Shown in pieces: positions 8,620 through 18,231 of a DNA stretch of 64,000 bases. Source of the DNA: Liquorilactobacillus sucicola DSM 21376 = JCM 15457 (GTDB lineage Bacteria > Bacillota > Bacilli > Lactobacillales > Lactobacillaceae); assembly GCF_000612445.1 (NCBI RefSeq), contig NZ_BALC01000006.1, positions 1-64,000 of the forward strand, written 5' to 3'. Each line of letters starts with the position of its first letter. The first letter of the stretch is position 1. Made by a program: the position numbers and the translations under genes. The notes beneath the pieces are model-generated. The model had not been told where the DNA came from. It saw nothing but the letters and a program-made list of their open reading frames with translations, and made no database searches.

Positions 8620-10197
8620 ATGGGTAAAAAAGCGGGCAGTCCTCGCAAGCATCATTTAATTGAATATGCCAATGGTCCCTCACTTGAGGAAATCAATGGT
8701 ACGGTGGAGGTTCCTAAAGGAAAAGGATTTATGAAAACATTATTTATGTATTCTGGTCCAGGAGCTTTAGTAGCGGTTGGTTACATGGATCCAGGAAACT
8801 GGTCAACTTCAATTACTGGTGGTCAAAATTTCCAATATATGTTAATTTCCGTAATTTTAATGTCGAGTTTAATTGCTATGCTGTTACAATACATGGCTGC
8901 TAAACTGGGGATTGTAAGTCAAATGGATTTAGCACAAGCTACCAGAGCAAGAACAGGCAAAGCGTTAGGAATTATTTTATGGATTTTAACTGAGCTTGCG
9001 ATTATGGCAACCGATATTGCAGAAGTAATAGGAGCTGCGATTGCGTTATATCTCTTATTCCATATTCCATTAGTAATTGCAGTTTTTCTAACAGTTTTTG
9101 ATGTCTTGTTATTGCTTTTGTTAACTAAAATAGGTTTTCGTAAAATTGAAGCAATTGTCGTTTGTTTGATTTTAGTTATTTTAGTCGTATTTCTTTATCA
9201 AGTTGCTCTTTCTAGTCCAGATTGGGGTGGCGTACTTAAAGGATTCATACCTACAGGTGAAACATTTGCTAGTTCACCAAGTGTTGGTGGAATGACTCCA
9301 ATTTCCGGTGCATTAGGAATTATTGGTGCCACAGTTATGCCTCATAATTTATACTTGCATTCAGCTGTTTCACAAACCAGAAAAATTGATCATGATGATG
9401 AAGAAGATGTAGCAAGAACAGTTAGATTTTCAACATGGGATTCAAACATTCAGTTGTCAATAGCTTTTGTTGTTAATTCACTGTTGTTGATTATGGGGGT
9501 TGCAGTCTTCAAGTCCGGTGCTGTTAAAGATCCATCATTCTTTGGACTGTTCCAAGCTTTATCTGATTCTTCAGCTTTAAGCAATGGAGTATTAATAGCT
9601 GTTGCTAAATCAGGAATTTTGTCTATCTTGTTTGCGGTTGCTTTGTTAGCCTCAGGTCAAAATTCAACTATTACTGGTACGTTGACAGGGCAAGTTATTA
9701 TGGAAGGTTTTGTCCATATGAAAATGCCTCTTTGGGCACGTCGTTTAGTAACCAGATTAATTTCTGTAATTCCAGTTTTAATTTGTGTTTCTATGACAAG
9801 TAACGAAAGTCCAATTAAACAACATGAGGCCATTAATACCTTAATGAATAACTCACAAGTTTTCCTTGCCTTTGCCTTGCCTTTCTCAATGCTGCCATTG
9901 TTAATGTTGACTAATAGTGACGTGGAAATGCATGGGCGTTTCAAGAATGCCCTTTGGGTCAAGGTCTTGGGTTGGATCTCTGTTATTGCATTGACATATT
10001 TGAACATGAAGGGACTTCCTGGATCAATTGAAGCATTCTTCGGAGACAATGCTACAAAGGCACAGCTTGCTTTAGCCGATAATATCGCATATGTTTTAAT
10101 TGTCTGCATCATAGCTTTACTAGTTTGGACTATGGTTGATTTATATCGTGGTGACAAACGTCTTAAAGAACTGCATAATGCACGTGCTAATGATTAA
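8620..10197 (+). CDS. mntH: NRAMP-family Mn2+/Fe2+ transporter
   Basis: The 525-residue integral membrane protein has the NRAMP signatures DPGN near residue 55 ([14 protein letters not shown]) and [10 protein letters not shown] in the middle of the protein, which form the metal site. It imports Mn2+ (and Fe2+) with protons; manganese uptake is central to oxidative-stress defence in lactobacilli. AAGGGTGG (8604-8611) sits before the ATG at 8620, making this the start rather than a GTG at 8608. It is followed 21 bases later by a universal stress gene, a pairing common in lactic acid bacteria, here broken. A likely metal-responsive operator lies upstream. Confidence 0.95.
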   Translation: MGKKAGSPRKHHLIEYANGPSLEEINGTVEVPKGKGFMKTLFMYSGPGALVAVGYMDPGNWSTSITGGQNFQYMLISVILMSSLIAMLLQYMAAKLGIVSQMDLAQATRARTGKALGIILWILTELAIMATDIAEVIGAAIALYLLFHIPLVIAVFLTVFDVLLLLLLTKIGFRKIEAIVVCLILVILVVFLYQVALSSPDWGGVLKGFIPTGETFASSPSVGGMTPISGALGIIGATVMPHNLYLHSAVSQTRKIDHDDEEDVARTVRFSTWDSNIQLSIAFVVNSLLLIMGVAVFKSGAVKDPSFFGLFQALSDSSALSNGVLIAVAKSGILSILFAVALLASGQNSTITGTLTGQVIMEGFVHMKMPLWARRLVTRLISVIPVLICVSMTSNESPIKQHEAINTLMNNSQVFLAFALPFSMLPLLMLTNSDVEMHGRFKNALWVKVLGWISVIALTYLNMKGLPGSIEAFFGDNATKAQLALADNIAYVLIVCIIALLVWTMVDLYRGDKRLKELHNARAND

Positions 10198-10218
10198 TTG
10201 TGTTAAGGGGGGACAACG

Positions 10219-10651
10219 ATGAGCGAAAAAAAGATTGATAAAATACTGGTTGGTGTTGATGATTCAGCTGATGCTTTACTAGCCTTTGATTATGCTATTA
10301 AAAGGGCTAAGGAAGAGGAGGCAGAACTAATAATTGCTTCTGTTTTAGAAAGTGATGAATTAAGTGTTTATCAAGCGATGGATAAAGATTACATTCACGC
10401 AAACGCGGTGACCTTGAGAAGCATATTCTTGACTACCGTGAAAAGGCCATTGATGCTGGTGTTGCCAGTGTACGGACCATTATTGGAGAAGGCGATGCTG
10501 GTGAAACTATAGTGAAGGATATTATTCCTAAAGTGAATCCAGATTTATTGATTATTGGTTCTGAATCAAAAAGAGGATTACGGAGACATTTTGGTAGCCA
10601 GGCTGCTATATGGCGAAGTATTCACCAACCTCGGTTCTAGTTATTCGTTAA
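10219..10651 (+). pseudogene. Universal stress protein gene with two frameshifts
   Basis: The first 60 codons read as a UspA protein (KILVGVDDSADALLAFDYAIKRAKEEEAELI, N-terminal ATP-binding strand). A one-base loss near 10400 in the run gcaaacg shifts the frame. The following frame continues as KRGDLEKHILDYREKAIDAG and reaches LLIIGSESKRG, the Usp nucleotide loop. A second one-base loss near 10608 is needed to reach the canonical end PTSVLVIR and the stop at 10649-10651. Restored, the protein would have about 144 residues, normal for Usp. As read, only 97 residues are made. The gene follows mntH with a good ribosome binding site (AAGGGGGGACAACG). Either the gene is dead or the sequence has two indel errors. 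Confidence 0.85.
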
Positions 10652-10678
10652 ATAACAAGTACTTTGATGTGAATAGAA

Positions 10679-10720
10679 GGGTCTGTGCAAAAGTTAACTT
10701 TTGGCACAGACCCTCTTTTT
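10679..10720 (+). terminator. Terminator of the mntH-usp operon
   Basis: GGGTCTGTGC and GCACAGACCC enclose an AAAAGTTAACTTTTG core, followed by a T-rich tract. It belongs to the same style of hairpin as those at 21294, 54530 and 56041, and a copy of repeat module 2 follows it (10719-10765). Confidence 0.85.
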
Positions 10721-10817
10721 ATTCCGTATAAACGTGCTTTATAAGCCAAAATTATTCGTTTAACCATGAAATTATGGTATTAAATACTATAATAATGGGA
10801 TGTCGGAGCAGCAGATA

Positions 10818-12260
10818 TTAATTCTCTTTCATAATAGAATGTTTCTCTAATACCTCTTTCTTTAAACTAAAACAGTTTGATAAAGCAAGATATCTTAAGT
10901 TGATATGACGGCTTGCTCGTCCAGCTTTGACTAGGCATACAAAGTGTCCTAACTGGTGTTGCTCTAAGTAGTAGCTGGTCTTTATTTTTAGTGCTTGGAT
11001 TTTGTTAAGCGGACATAATGTTTCCACTCTAGAGATACCAGCGACTGTAACGGTATGTAGCAGGGCGTTATCAAGTGCAACTGTTTGAATATGTGCGCTC
11101 CAAAGAGAAATAGATATGAAGAATAGCATGATACATGCTAATGCGAGACTCCACCAAAAATTAAAAAAGTAAATCAAAGTGGGACAAAAGACCATTAGAG
11201 CGAGTAGTCGAAAACGAGTAAATAAGAACCAATGTGATTTTTCTGTACCAGCGGCGGCCGCTGCAACTTTCCACTCGGGTAGTAACGTTTGCAGTACCTG
11301 CCAGACCTCTTTATCACGAATAATTGGCAGCAGGTAGAAGGTGTCGTCTTTAACGTCTTCTTTTTGGTTGGAATTCTGCCCAGCGGCTAGAATCACCTCA
11401 ACGGCCTGCAGGCCTAAAAGACTGCGCAGTAGCGACTGGCGTAGTTGTAGTGCCTGTATTCTGTAAACGGGAATACTAACTCGCCGTCTGGTGAAAAGGC
11501 CCCTTTCTATTACCAAATGTTCATGTGTGCGCCACACAAAGAAATGGAAATAACGGAGAAGGTTTCCAACTAACACAATGAGGAAAGATGCTATCAAAAC
11601 AAACAATACTAGGATTGCAATCATCAACACTCCACCAGCAATAATCTCACTAACCTGTGTTTCTAACCACTTTTTAGCTGCAAGGTTGCCAACTTCGCTA
11701 TAAATGCCGCATGCGGCTAACAACATCGAAATAAAGTTAACGTTTGTAAAAGTGAAAACCAGCAGATCATTTAATGAGACCTGATAAAGAGGGAGTGGCG
11801 GAGCTTCTTTTTCTGCAGCCATCTGGGCTCCGTAAGTGCGTCCTTTTTCAAGCTCTCTATAAATCGCTTCAGGAACAGCTTCCAGTACAACGTCATTTTT
11901 GCCGGAACTACTCCCAGCTGTTTCAATAGTTAACTTCGCGACATTAAAAGGTTTGAACAGAAACCAGACTTCTCGATGGACTGCTTGAATTCGTTCATAA
12001 GGGATGTCTAGCTGATGTTTGAAAATAAAACCATAATGAACCAGCAAGCCTTTCTCGTCTAGCGAGAAACGATAGGATAACCATCGATAAAAAGCCTCAC
12101 TAATAGCTAATAAAGTAAAAATAGATACACTCAGCACGAGCAGTTTAATATTTGAAATATTTTTGAAAATGACTAGTATTAGAAGGAAGATCCAAGAACG
12201 TAGATTATGAACTGTTCGTTGCAGCAGCATTAACCAACTGAAATGTTGCATTTTAGACAT
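10818..12260 (-). CDS. ydbT: Membrane protein with three bacterial PH-like (bPH2) domains, YdbT type
   Basis: About 480 residues from the start MSKMQHFSWLMLLQ, chosen because AAGGTGG lies just upstream and the start overlaps the end of the ydbS-type gene by eight bases. Three copies of a bPH2 module alternate with paired membrane helices. Copies are recognisable by phrases such as LLVHYGFIFKHQLDIPYERIQAVH, LVIERGLFTRRRVSIPVYRIQAL and ALLHTVTVAGISRVETLCPLNKIQALK. In Bacillus, YdbT works with YdbS and has been linked to resistance to some bacteriocins; the molecular activity is not established. The gene pair forms its own operon, convergent with the mntH region. Confidence 0.85.
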   Translation of the reverse strand: MSKMQHFSWLMLLQRTVHNLRSWIFLLILVIFKNISNIKLLVLSVSIFTLLAISEAFYRWLSYRFSLDEKGLLVHYGFIFKHQLDIPYERIQAVHREVWFLFKPFNVAKLTIETAGSSSGKNDVVLEAVPEAIYRELEKGRTYGAQMAAEKEAPPLPLYQVSLNDLLVFTFTNVNFISMLLAACGIYSEVGNLAAKKWLETQVSEIIAGGVLMIAILVLFVLIASFLIVLVGNLLRYFHFFVWRTHEHLVIERGLFTRRRVSIPVYRIQALQLRQSLLRSLLGLQAVEVILAAGQNSNQKEDVKDDTFYLLPIIRDKEVWQVLQTLLPEWKVAAAAAGTEKSHWFLFTRFRLLALMVFCPTLIYFFNFWWSLALACIMLFFISISLWSAHIQTVALDNALLHTVTVAGISRVETLCPLNKIQALKIKTSYYLEQHQLGHFVCLVKAGRASRHINLRYLALSNCFSLKKEVLEKHSIMKEN

Positions 12261-12747
12261 CTTCGCGCACCACCTTGACCAGATGCAGAATCTGATTGCG
12301 CAGCTTTGTAGCCTCGGCAACGCTCAGCCCAGCAATTCGATGCTCAGTCGCTGCGGTATAAACTACTAGTGACATGAGATGTTGCTGCCGAAGAAGAGGG
12401 CCTTGTTGGGTTTCAACATGTTGTATACGAATAATAGGCACAAAAACAGTCTGCCGGAAGAAGAAACCCTTTTGAAATGCTAACTCTTCACTGTTTATCT
12501 CATAGCGATGAAAAGCATAGCGATATGGAATCAGCAAAATGGCACCTATGAACTCCAGTGCGATTAAAAATAAAATAATATAGCCAACAAGCGGCAGCCA
12601 GTGGGGATTCCAAAACTTAAAACATGCGAACCAAACTATTCCTGCAATAAATAGTGAAAGACCAAAAGTAATAATTGTACGTAAAAACCAGACCATTTTT
12701 AGATTTGATGGCAGCAGATTACGCAATAGCGGGTATGTATTATTCAT
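12253..12747 (-). CDS. ydbS: bPH2-domain membrane protein, YdbS type
   Basis: The 164-residue protein has two N-terminal membrane helices (about 18-40 and 50-72) and one bPH2 domain. In that domain RYEINSEELAFQKGFFFRQTVFVPIIRIQHVETQQGPLLR is the typical strand pair with the IQHV element. It is the first gene of a two-gene operon with the three-domain ydbT-type gene, with overlapping ends. The two proteins usually act as one membrane assembly. There is no strong Shine-Dalgarno before the ATG; a direct repeat of GAAAGTTGATA lies just upstream. A role in envelope-targeting bacteriocin resistance is known for some relatives and only inferred here. Confidence 0.85.
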   Translation of the reverse strand: MNNTYPLLRNLLPSNLKMVWFLRTIITFGLSLFIAGIVWFACFKFWNPHWLPLVGYIILFLIALEFIGAILLIPYRYAFHRYEINSEELAFQKGFFFRQTVFVPIIRIQHVETQQGPLLRQQHLMSLVVYTAATEHRIAGLSVAEATKLRNQILHLVKVVREDV

Positions 12748-12956
12748 GGATTAATATATCAACTTTCTATCAACTTTTTTTTTAGGATATCAAACAAAGT
12801 TGTTTCTGACAAGTTCACGCTGTTTTTGAGATTAGGAATGGAGGATCTAGCCAGATGATGCATGGGAGCAGTTTTTTATGCAGCCATCTCCTCTTTTGGG
12901 AATAAGGTCTGCGTTTGATATGCTAATAATAAGAAATTGCAGAAGGAGCGAGAATA

Positions 12957-13262
12957 ATGTTTAAGAAAAAAATAGAAGACGAAGAGATATTAAGTAAAAT
13001 GTATGATTTTATACTTGACACGGCTATTTCGGAGCGTGAGAGAAAAATAGGAATGATGGCAAAGAAGGATCTGGAAAGGGGAAAGTACACTGTTGCAGTT
13101 GTTAACAAATTCAGCATTAGTCTCCAACGGGAAGCGATGAAGAATGGTTTGACTCCTACAGCATCGGATTTTTATCATGTATTGGAATCTATTTTGAATG
13201 AAATTGCACCGTTTGGTACTAATCGGGGCTCTAGTTTATCTCAAAATAGTTATTTGAATTAG
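12957..13262 (+). CDS. Bacteriocin immunity protein, enterocin A immunity-like
   Basis: The 101-residue soluble, highly charged helical protein fits the EntA_Im family pattern: an acidic N-terminus, a helix ILSKMYDFILDTAISERERKIGM, then KKDLERGKYTVAVVNKFSISLQREAMKNGLTPTASDFYHVLESI. Proteins of this family protect producers, and often non-producers, against class IIa pediocin-like bacteriocins by acting at the mannose PTS permease. GAAGGAG lies about ten bases before the ATG. No bacteriocin precursor, exporter or histidine kinase is nearby, so this would be an orphan immunity gene. The assignment is by pattern, without a search. Confidence 0.65.
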   Translation: MFKKKIEDEEILSKMYDFILDTAISERERKIGMMAKKDLERGKYTVAVVNKFSISLQREAMKNGLTPTASDFYHVLESILNEIAPFGTNRGSSLSQNSYLN

Positions 13263-13434
13263 AGTGTTTTGCTTTAGTTAGAGGCAAAAATTATGCCTAT
13301 TGCGGTGGGCTATAGTTTTCGCTGACCCCTTTTGACGTTTTTGAATTAAGTATATAGGGTCAGCCTTAGAACTGAGAACTCTTATTTTTTGACAGTGAAA
13401 TAAGTGAATCAAACAAAGAATGGAGCAGTTTCGT

Positions 13435-14622
13435 ATGCATAAGGTGAATATTTTTAGCATATTTTTAGCAATAGTTATCTTGACTGGGTGTAGTGCCCAA
13501 AAACAGAAAACAGATAATACTATTAAAACTACAACGCACAATGTTTTGAAATCAAACTCAAAAACATGGACTTTCGCCAAAAAGGTTACATCTAAGCAGA
13601 CCCCCAATAATGGGGTTTCTAATGAGCTATCAACATCTGTGGTTTCAAAAATTGGTGATATTTCAAATTGGACAACATCGAAAAACCAGTTTATAACATA
13701 CCCTATCAACTATAAGCAGGTCCCATTAAAAAAATGGCAGCATGACACTCAAAAAAGTGTGGTTAGAAGTGAACAGAACAACGTCCACTGGATGACGATT
13801 GCACAGATTAATATGGTGCTTAAAAAGCTGGGAGCGGATATTAAAATCGATAAACTGTCAGATTTAGTTTTTTTGGAAACAAAAAGTAACAACATGCCTT
13901 TGAATCAGGCTTTTGTCGCAAAGGGGTACCATCTATACGCAATCAATCCCCAATATACAGATAATGAGCAAACTATTACTGTTGACCGCGGTCAATCATT
14001 TACCGATACGCGAACTAAAAAAGCAACTGGGCAAATTGTACCGGCTAAACTAAATGGGACATGGATTGCACCTGAAACTACTACTAGTGCTAATGATACT
14101 GGAAAAATTATGGTAAAAGATGGTTATCTATACCAGCACCGCTATGATAGTTATGAACGTTCAGCAATTCAGGGCTTGAGCTCCTATTCACTAATGTCAT
14201 TAAACCAAAACACGACTTACGCTTCGCAAAAAACTAATGCGGCTAGAGCCGGCTATCAGCTAACACAGAAGTCTGTTGCTAGTGGTGATAGTCTTGGTTA
14301 TCTTTATATGTTTGTTAATGAAAACAAATTGATTCGGATCGGTCAAGGACAAACCACTACTTATCAAAAAACGAGTTCATTGGTGGCAGCGAATGATTTG
14401 CCGAAAGATGATATTACTATTTTTGAACAGCTGGATCAGAAAAAAACAGGTGAAGCAGCTTCGACAATCACAGTTAAAGCCGGTCCACCGATCGTCGGTA
14501 TGAGCAGTAGCATTAAATATCTGACTAATCCAGATGCTGGACAAATTACCAGCAATATCCCTGTCGTCGGTCTTGAAGATGGCAGAGTTACCATAAGTGA
14601 TGAGGAAAGTGGAAGCAACTAA
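13435..14622 (+). CDS. Predicted lipoprotein of unknown function
   Basis: The start is the ATG at 13435, because the in-frame ATG at 13420 contains the GGAG ribosome binding site itself. The 395-residue product begins with a type II signal peptide, MHKVNIFSIFLAIVILTGC, with lipobox LTGC, so the cysteine would be lipid-modified and the protein anchored outside the membrane. The next 60 residues are Ser/Thr/Lys-rich linker. The remainder is a beta-rich extracellular region with many Tyr, Thr and Asn and ends DEESGSN. I recognise no domain. It is monocistronic, with a strong terminator after it. Confidence 0.7.
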   Translation: MHKVNIFSIFLAIVILTGCSAQKQKTDNTIKTTTHNVLKSNSKTWTFAKKVTSKQTPNNGVSNELSTSVVSKIGDISNWTTSKNQFITYPINYKQVPLKKWQHDTQKSVVRSEQNNVHWMTIAQINMVLKKLGADIKIDKLSDLVFLETKSNNMPLNQAFVAKGYHLYAINPQYTDNEQTITVDRGQSFTDTRTKKATGQIVPAKLNGTWIAPETTTSANDTGKIMVKDGYLYQHRYDSYERSAIQGLSSYSLMSLNQNTTYASQKTNAARAGYQLTQKSVASGDSLGYLYMFVNENKLIRIGQGQTTTYQKTSSLVAANDLPKDDITIFEQLDQKKTGEAASTITVKAGPPIVGMSSSIKYLTNPDAGQITSNIPVVGLEDGRVTISDEESGSN

Positions 14623-14671
14623 GTTTACGGAAGGCTAGATTAACTGCAAGTTTTTTTATGAAGGTACGGTC

Positions 14672-14728
14672 AAAAATGAAAGTAGGTTATCATACTTATG
14701 AGATCAAAAGTATGATAACCTACTTTTG
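14672..14728 (+). terminator. Terminator of the lipoprotein gene
   Basis: AAAGTAGGTTATCATACTT (from 14679) pairs perfectly with the arm at 14708-14726, extended by an outer GTCAAAA/TTTTGAC pairing. It is likely to work in either direction. Confidence 0.7.
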
Positions 14729-15138
14729 ACTTAATTTTGACGGTTGCCTTAAAGAACAATTGACAGTATCATTTTAGCAGAATTTTAATATTAGATAATT
14801 ATATAGTTTATCATAGCTATTTACTAAAAATTAAATGATAATAATTATTACTCAGTTTTTAAGACTGCTTGAAGCATGGACTTTTTGTGCATTTAAGTAG
14901 CTAGTTGGTATGCTTTTTTTAGTAATTTTTTTAAACATCATCTATGTTCCCATAGATTTTTCGGTTGAAAAAAGCACTGGTAAGAATCATTAGGAGATAT
15001 GTTGTTGAAAATCAGGTAATGCACAAGAAAGATACAGTATGGATGTGGTGATAGTTACTTTTTAGTCTATTTGGTTTTAAAAATTGACAACATGTGATCG
15101 TAGAAACAAAACTATTTGAGAAATAGGAGTTAATAAGA
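14729..15138. other. AT-rich intergenic stretch before the CPBP gene
   Basis: No open frame of interest is seen in these 410 bases. The final part contains the GGAG ribosome binding site of the CPBP gene (about 15126). Nothing else is recognisable. Confidence 0.4.
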
Positions 15139-16355
15139 ATGAATTTTGCTTTTTTTCGTCACGTAAGAATGAAGTTTCAATTATCATATTTAGTAATTAT
15201 TACTGCACTATTGCTGCTAAACTGGTCTTTTCGAGATTTTCATAATTTTGGATTCAACACAATTATATATACCATTATTATAGTTTTATTTGGTTTTAAG
15301 TTTAATTTTCTTGACGCCAAGTTTTTACCCCTATTAACAAGAAAGTTCAAGCATAATTGGTTGAATATTGTTAATTATCCTCTTCAAATTGTGGTTTTCT
15401 TTAACTTATTTCCAATTCCTACAGAAAACTATTTTAATGTTTTTAAAAATGTGGGAAATTTTTTCCATTTCACAACTGCAACGGGTCACCTCAGTTCGTG
15501 GGGACTTATAGGTTCCTTTACAGTTTCATTGCTAATTCTACTACCTTTTTTATTTACTGTTGTTATTCCAGAGGTGAAAAATATGGGACAACTACTGGTG
15601 ATAACCATTGAAATAACCGTTGTTTATGTTATATATCTCATGCACTCTGTCAGCTCTACGATGAGTCTGTTCGGCGACTTGACTGATTCAGGGGAACTTT
15701 TGTCTTTGCTGTCTACTTTATTTATTGTGGCCCCATTTGTCTACATCAGCTTGTCTAATCAAGCATTACCTCTACCACAATTACTTAGTAGAAAAAAGAC
15801 AGTTACGATTAAAACTGCCGTAGTTTTACTTATTCTGTTTACCAGTGCCTTTTGTATTGATTCAGCTATTTGGCAACATCCTTTTCCTACATGGCAGGCA
15901 CCATCCACCGAGGAGCTTGTTTTTGCACTCAGGTCTGGAATCGGGGAGGAATTAATTTTCCGGGGACTAATATTGAGTATTGGGATCAATTCTTTAAAGA
16001 ATTTTAAGTATAACATAATAAGTTCTATAATTATTTCATCAGTTGTTTTTGGACTTATACATTTAGTCAATATATTGGCTGGTGTAGAGGTAACAAGTGT
16101 TGTATCTTCAACTATCGATGCTGTAGGTCTTGGATTTATGTTTGCTGTTTTGTATATTCTGACACGTAAGTTGATATTTGTTATTGGCATTCATTGCTAT
16201 GGGATCTTTTACAAGAAATAATTACGGGCGAAGGCAATATGAGTGTTGCTGGGTTAAGTGGATTAGCTATTTCTTTTATTGTGGCTGCACTTTTTGTTGC
16301 AAGTAGTTTTTGGATAATGAGAAAGCATGAAAATATTTTTTTTAATAATATCTAG
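15139..16355 (+). pseudogene. CPBP (Abi) intramembrane metalloprotease, frameshifted near the C-terminus
   Basis: The N-terminal frame encodes about eight membrane helices and the CPBP motifs: EELIFRG near residue 270 (glutamate/arginine motif 1) and FGLIHLVN (histidine motif 2). At about 16196 the sequence reads cattgctatggg where cattggctatggg would give the third motif, HWLWD. The shifted frame then continues WDLLQEIITGEGN, a last membrane helix, and stops at 16353-16355. With one G restored the protein is 405 residues. Relatives act as CAAX-type proteases or bacteriocin self-immunity proteins; this one lies 2 kb from an immunity-like gene. As written the last 45 residues and motif 3 are lost. 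Confidence 0.82.
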
Positions 16356-16418
16356 GGATGGTGAGTAAAAAGGTTTAGTAGACAGTACTTGTAGGCTTTA
16401 TTGATAGTTTATTACCTA

Positions 16419-16474
16419 AACCATAAAACCAGCTAGAGATTAGACTTACCTAATCTCTAGCTGGTTTTATGGTT
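16419..16474. terminator. Perfect 25-bp inverted repeat
   Basis: The arm 16419-16443 (starting AACCATAAAACC) pairs without mismatch with 16450-16474 around a six-base loop. There is no long T tract on either side, so it may be a bidirectional terminator or a small hairpin element. It lies 64 bases after the CPBP stop. Confidence 0.6.
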
Positions 16475-16575
16475 GTAAATTTAAAAATACTATTTACAGA
16501 TTTAAAAGCTGACTAGTTGAAAACATAGCTAAAACTATTGGCTGATTTTAGTTTATTTTTGATAGCAAAGAATAA

Positions 16576-16761
16576 TTTCACTATACAGCTGAAGTTTATA
16601 AGAGAATACATCAAAATGAGTTCAACAAAGACATTAAATACAAGAGAGGCTCTTTTGGTATTACAGGAAAGTTAAGCATGGTTTTTCATAGAACAACAAC
16701 CATTCCTGGCGTAGATAAGGTTATTTTAAGAATTAAAAATAGGGTTGCTGCTATCAACTAA
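16576..16761 (+). pseudogene. Start-less open frame, gene remnant of unknown origin
   Basis: Sixty-one codons are open from just after a stop at 16573 to TAA at 16759-16761. They encode a plausible protein-like sequence (for example YTAEVYKRIHQNEF and GSFGITGKLSMVFHRTT) ending DKVILRIKNRVAAIN. No start codon or ribosome binding site is present. I do not recognise the family. It could equally be chance in AT-rich DNA, but the composition looks more protein-like than its surroundings. Confidence 0.3.
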
Positions 16762-17598
16762 TAATTAAAGTATTACAAACTAGTCTATAACTTGAATCTC
16801 ATGAAATACTAAGGAAGGTTTTCTATGGTCAACTCGGAATATTCTTACATGTAATAATAAATTTTTGGTCAACTATTTTTTTAGTTAACCTAATTACGAC
16901 CGGCTTACTGATATTTAAATGCGGAGCTAGTTGAGTACTGATGTTATTTGGTTGCCAATCAAGTATAGAAGTTCAAGTTGTTTCAAAGAAATTTTTGATT
17001 CTAAATCATTAAAAATTATATTGCCAGTAACTGAATTATTTTCTTTATTTCGGATACTTTCTTTAAGCTGAAAAAGACTGTGTAAAAGTTGGATAGGGTT
17101 TTGGCGGTTTCTTTTTCGCGCTTTTTTGAATTATTCATTGATACTACCCATATTTGCTAAATCTTTATTATCAACAAGTTGAGTTATTTTCTCACAACGA
17201 ATTATTTTATTACTCTTTAAATCCGTCTATAGATAGATTTTTGGTGACTTTTTGTAAAACTTTTATAGTGCTGATAAGTTCTTTGTAATTGGTAGTCTTC
17301 AGATAAGTTGTTTATTGATAATCTTTGCTGAAGTAAAAACTATTTTTTCTTCAATCAGATTAATCAAACTAATTGTGAGTATAAAGATAGTTCTTGTGTA
17401 TAAATAAATTTTATTTAAATTATATATTGATAAAAACGTAACTGGACATTTATCTATCCTATATGTTACGTTACGATTATGTAAGTACGATAAACAGAAC
17501 AGTAATCGTTTTTGAATTGTATATAAATATTAAAATGTATTTTTGAATGTTAATTATACAACCTTGATTGCTGTCGTAATTTTTTAGGGGGAAAATCT

Positions 17599-18180
17599 TT
17601 GATAATTATAGATGTTATTTTTGGTAAGGTTGATGAATTATTTGCTTTTTTGCGTTCTGATAAGAAACAGTGGCCAGCTTTTTTTGAATTAGCTGTTTTG
17701 TTTGCAATTTCAGGGTTTGTGATGGGATTAAAAACCAGTCTACATGATGTTCCAGTAAATCATGTTGTTATGGGGGCATTTGTTGCAATGGGTGCTGTTA
17801 TTGGCTTCTTACTTTCAGTATTAGCTCTGTTTGTCTTATTTTTTATTTTTAAGCTTATTTTTAATTTAGAGATCAGTAACGGGGAACTTTATAAAATGGG
17901 CCTAATTGGAAGTGTCCCCAGTGTGTTAGGCACTATCTTTACAGCAATCTGCACACTGCTTTTTGGTTTTAGTGAGAAGGGTTATACTAGTGTTCAAGCT
18001 TTTGCAGGAGCGGAAGTAAAACCGTTAGCAGCGCTTTACAACCTGCTTGATCCCTTTACGCTTGCTGAAATTATTTTTGTAAGTTACTTAGTAGCACGTT
18101 TTACAAACAAAAAAAGATTGTTCCCCATATTCGTGGGTATCTGGTTGGTAATCGAATATGGACTAGGTTTTGTCGGATAG
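17599..18180 (+). CDS. yknW: Yip1-type membrane protein, YknW-like
   Basis: The 193-residue protein has about five membrane helices (roughly 27-45, 53-90, 103-125, 150-170 and 175-192) and the general form of Yip1-domain proteins. The start is the TTG at 17599, seven bases after AGGGGG; no ATG is near. It precedes membrane-fusion, ATPase and permease genes in the same order as Bacillus yknWXYZ, where YknW assists assembly of the transporter that protects against the toxin SdpC. Identification rests on this gene order and topology more than on motifs. Confidence 0.7.
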   Translation: MIIIDVIFGKVDELFAFLRSDKKQWPAFFELAVLFAISGFVMGLKTSLHDVPVNHVVMGAFVAMGAVIGFLLSVLALFVLFFIFKLIFNLEISNGELYKMGLIGSVPSVLGTIFTAICTLLFGFSEKGYTSVQAFAGAEVKPLAALYNLLDPFTLAEIIFVSYLVARFTNKKRLFPIFVGIWLVIEYGLGFVG

Positions 18181-18231
18181 CCAAACCATGCTGAACTAGT
18201 TTTAGATGAAAAAGGGGAGATTGTAACTGCT

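Larger units (their letters stand above)
16356..17598. other. 1.2-kb non-coding stretch with gene debris
   Basis: This is the longest gene-free region in the window. It holds a 25-bp perfect hairpin (16419-16474), a 61-codon start-less open frame (16576-16761) and about 800 bases of very AT-rich sequence with stops in all frames. No transposase remnant is recognisable. The end carries the AGGGGG ribosome binding site for the Yip1-type gene. Confidence 0.5.

Noticed and set aside
9657-10157. 166-codon open frame antisense to mntH
   Set aside because: It lies wholly inside mntH on the other strand, has no ribosome binding site and mirrors the membrane-protein codon pattern.
13278-13709. 143-codon minus-strand frame overlapping the lipoprotein gene
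   Set aside because: The plus-strand frame has a clear signal peptide with lipobox and a ribosome binding site; the antisense frame has neither.
15759-16190. 143-codon open frame antisense to the CPBP gene
   Set aside because: Shadow of a hydrophobic gene; no ribosome binding site or family features.
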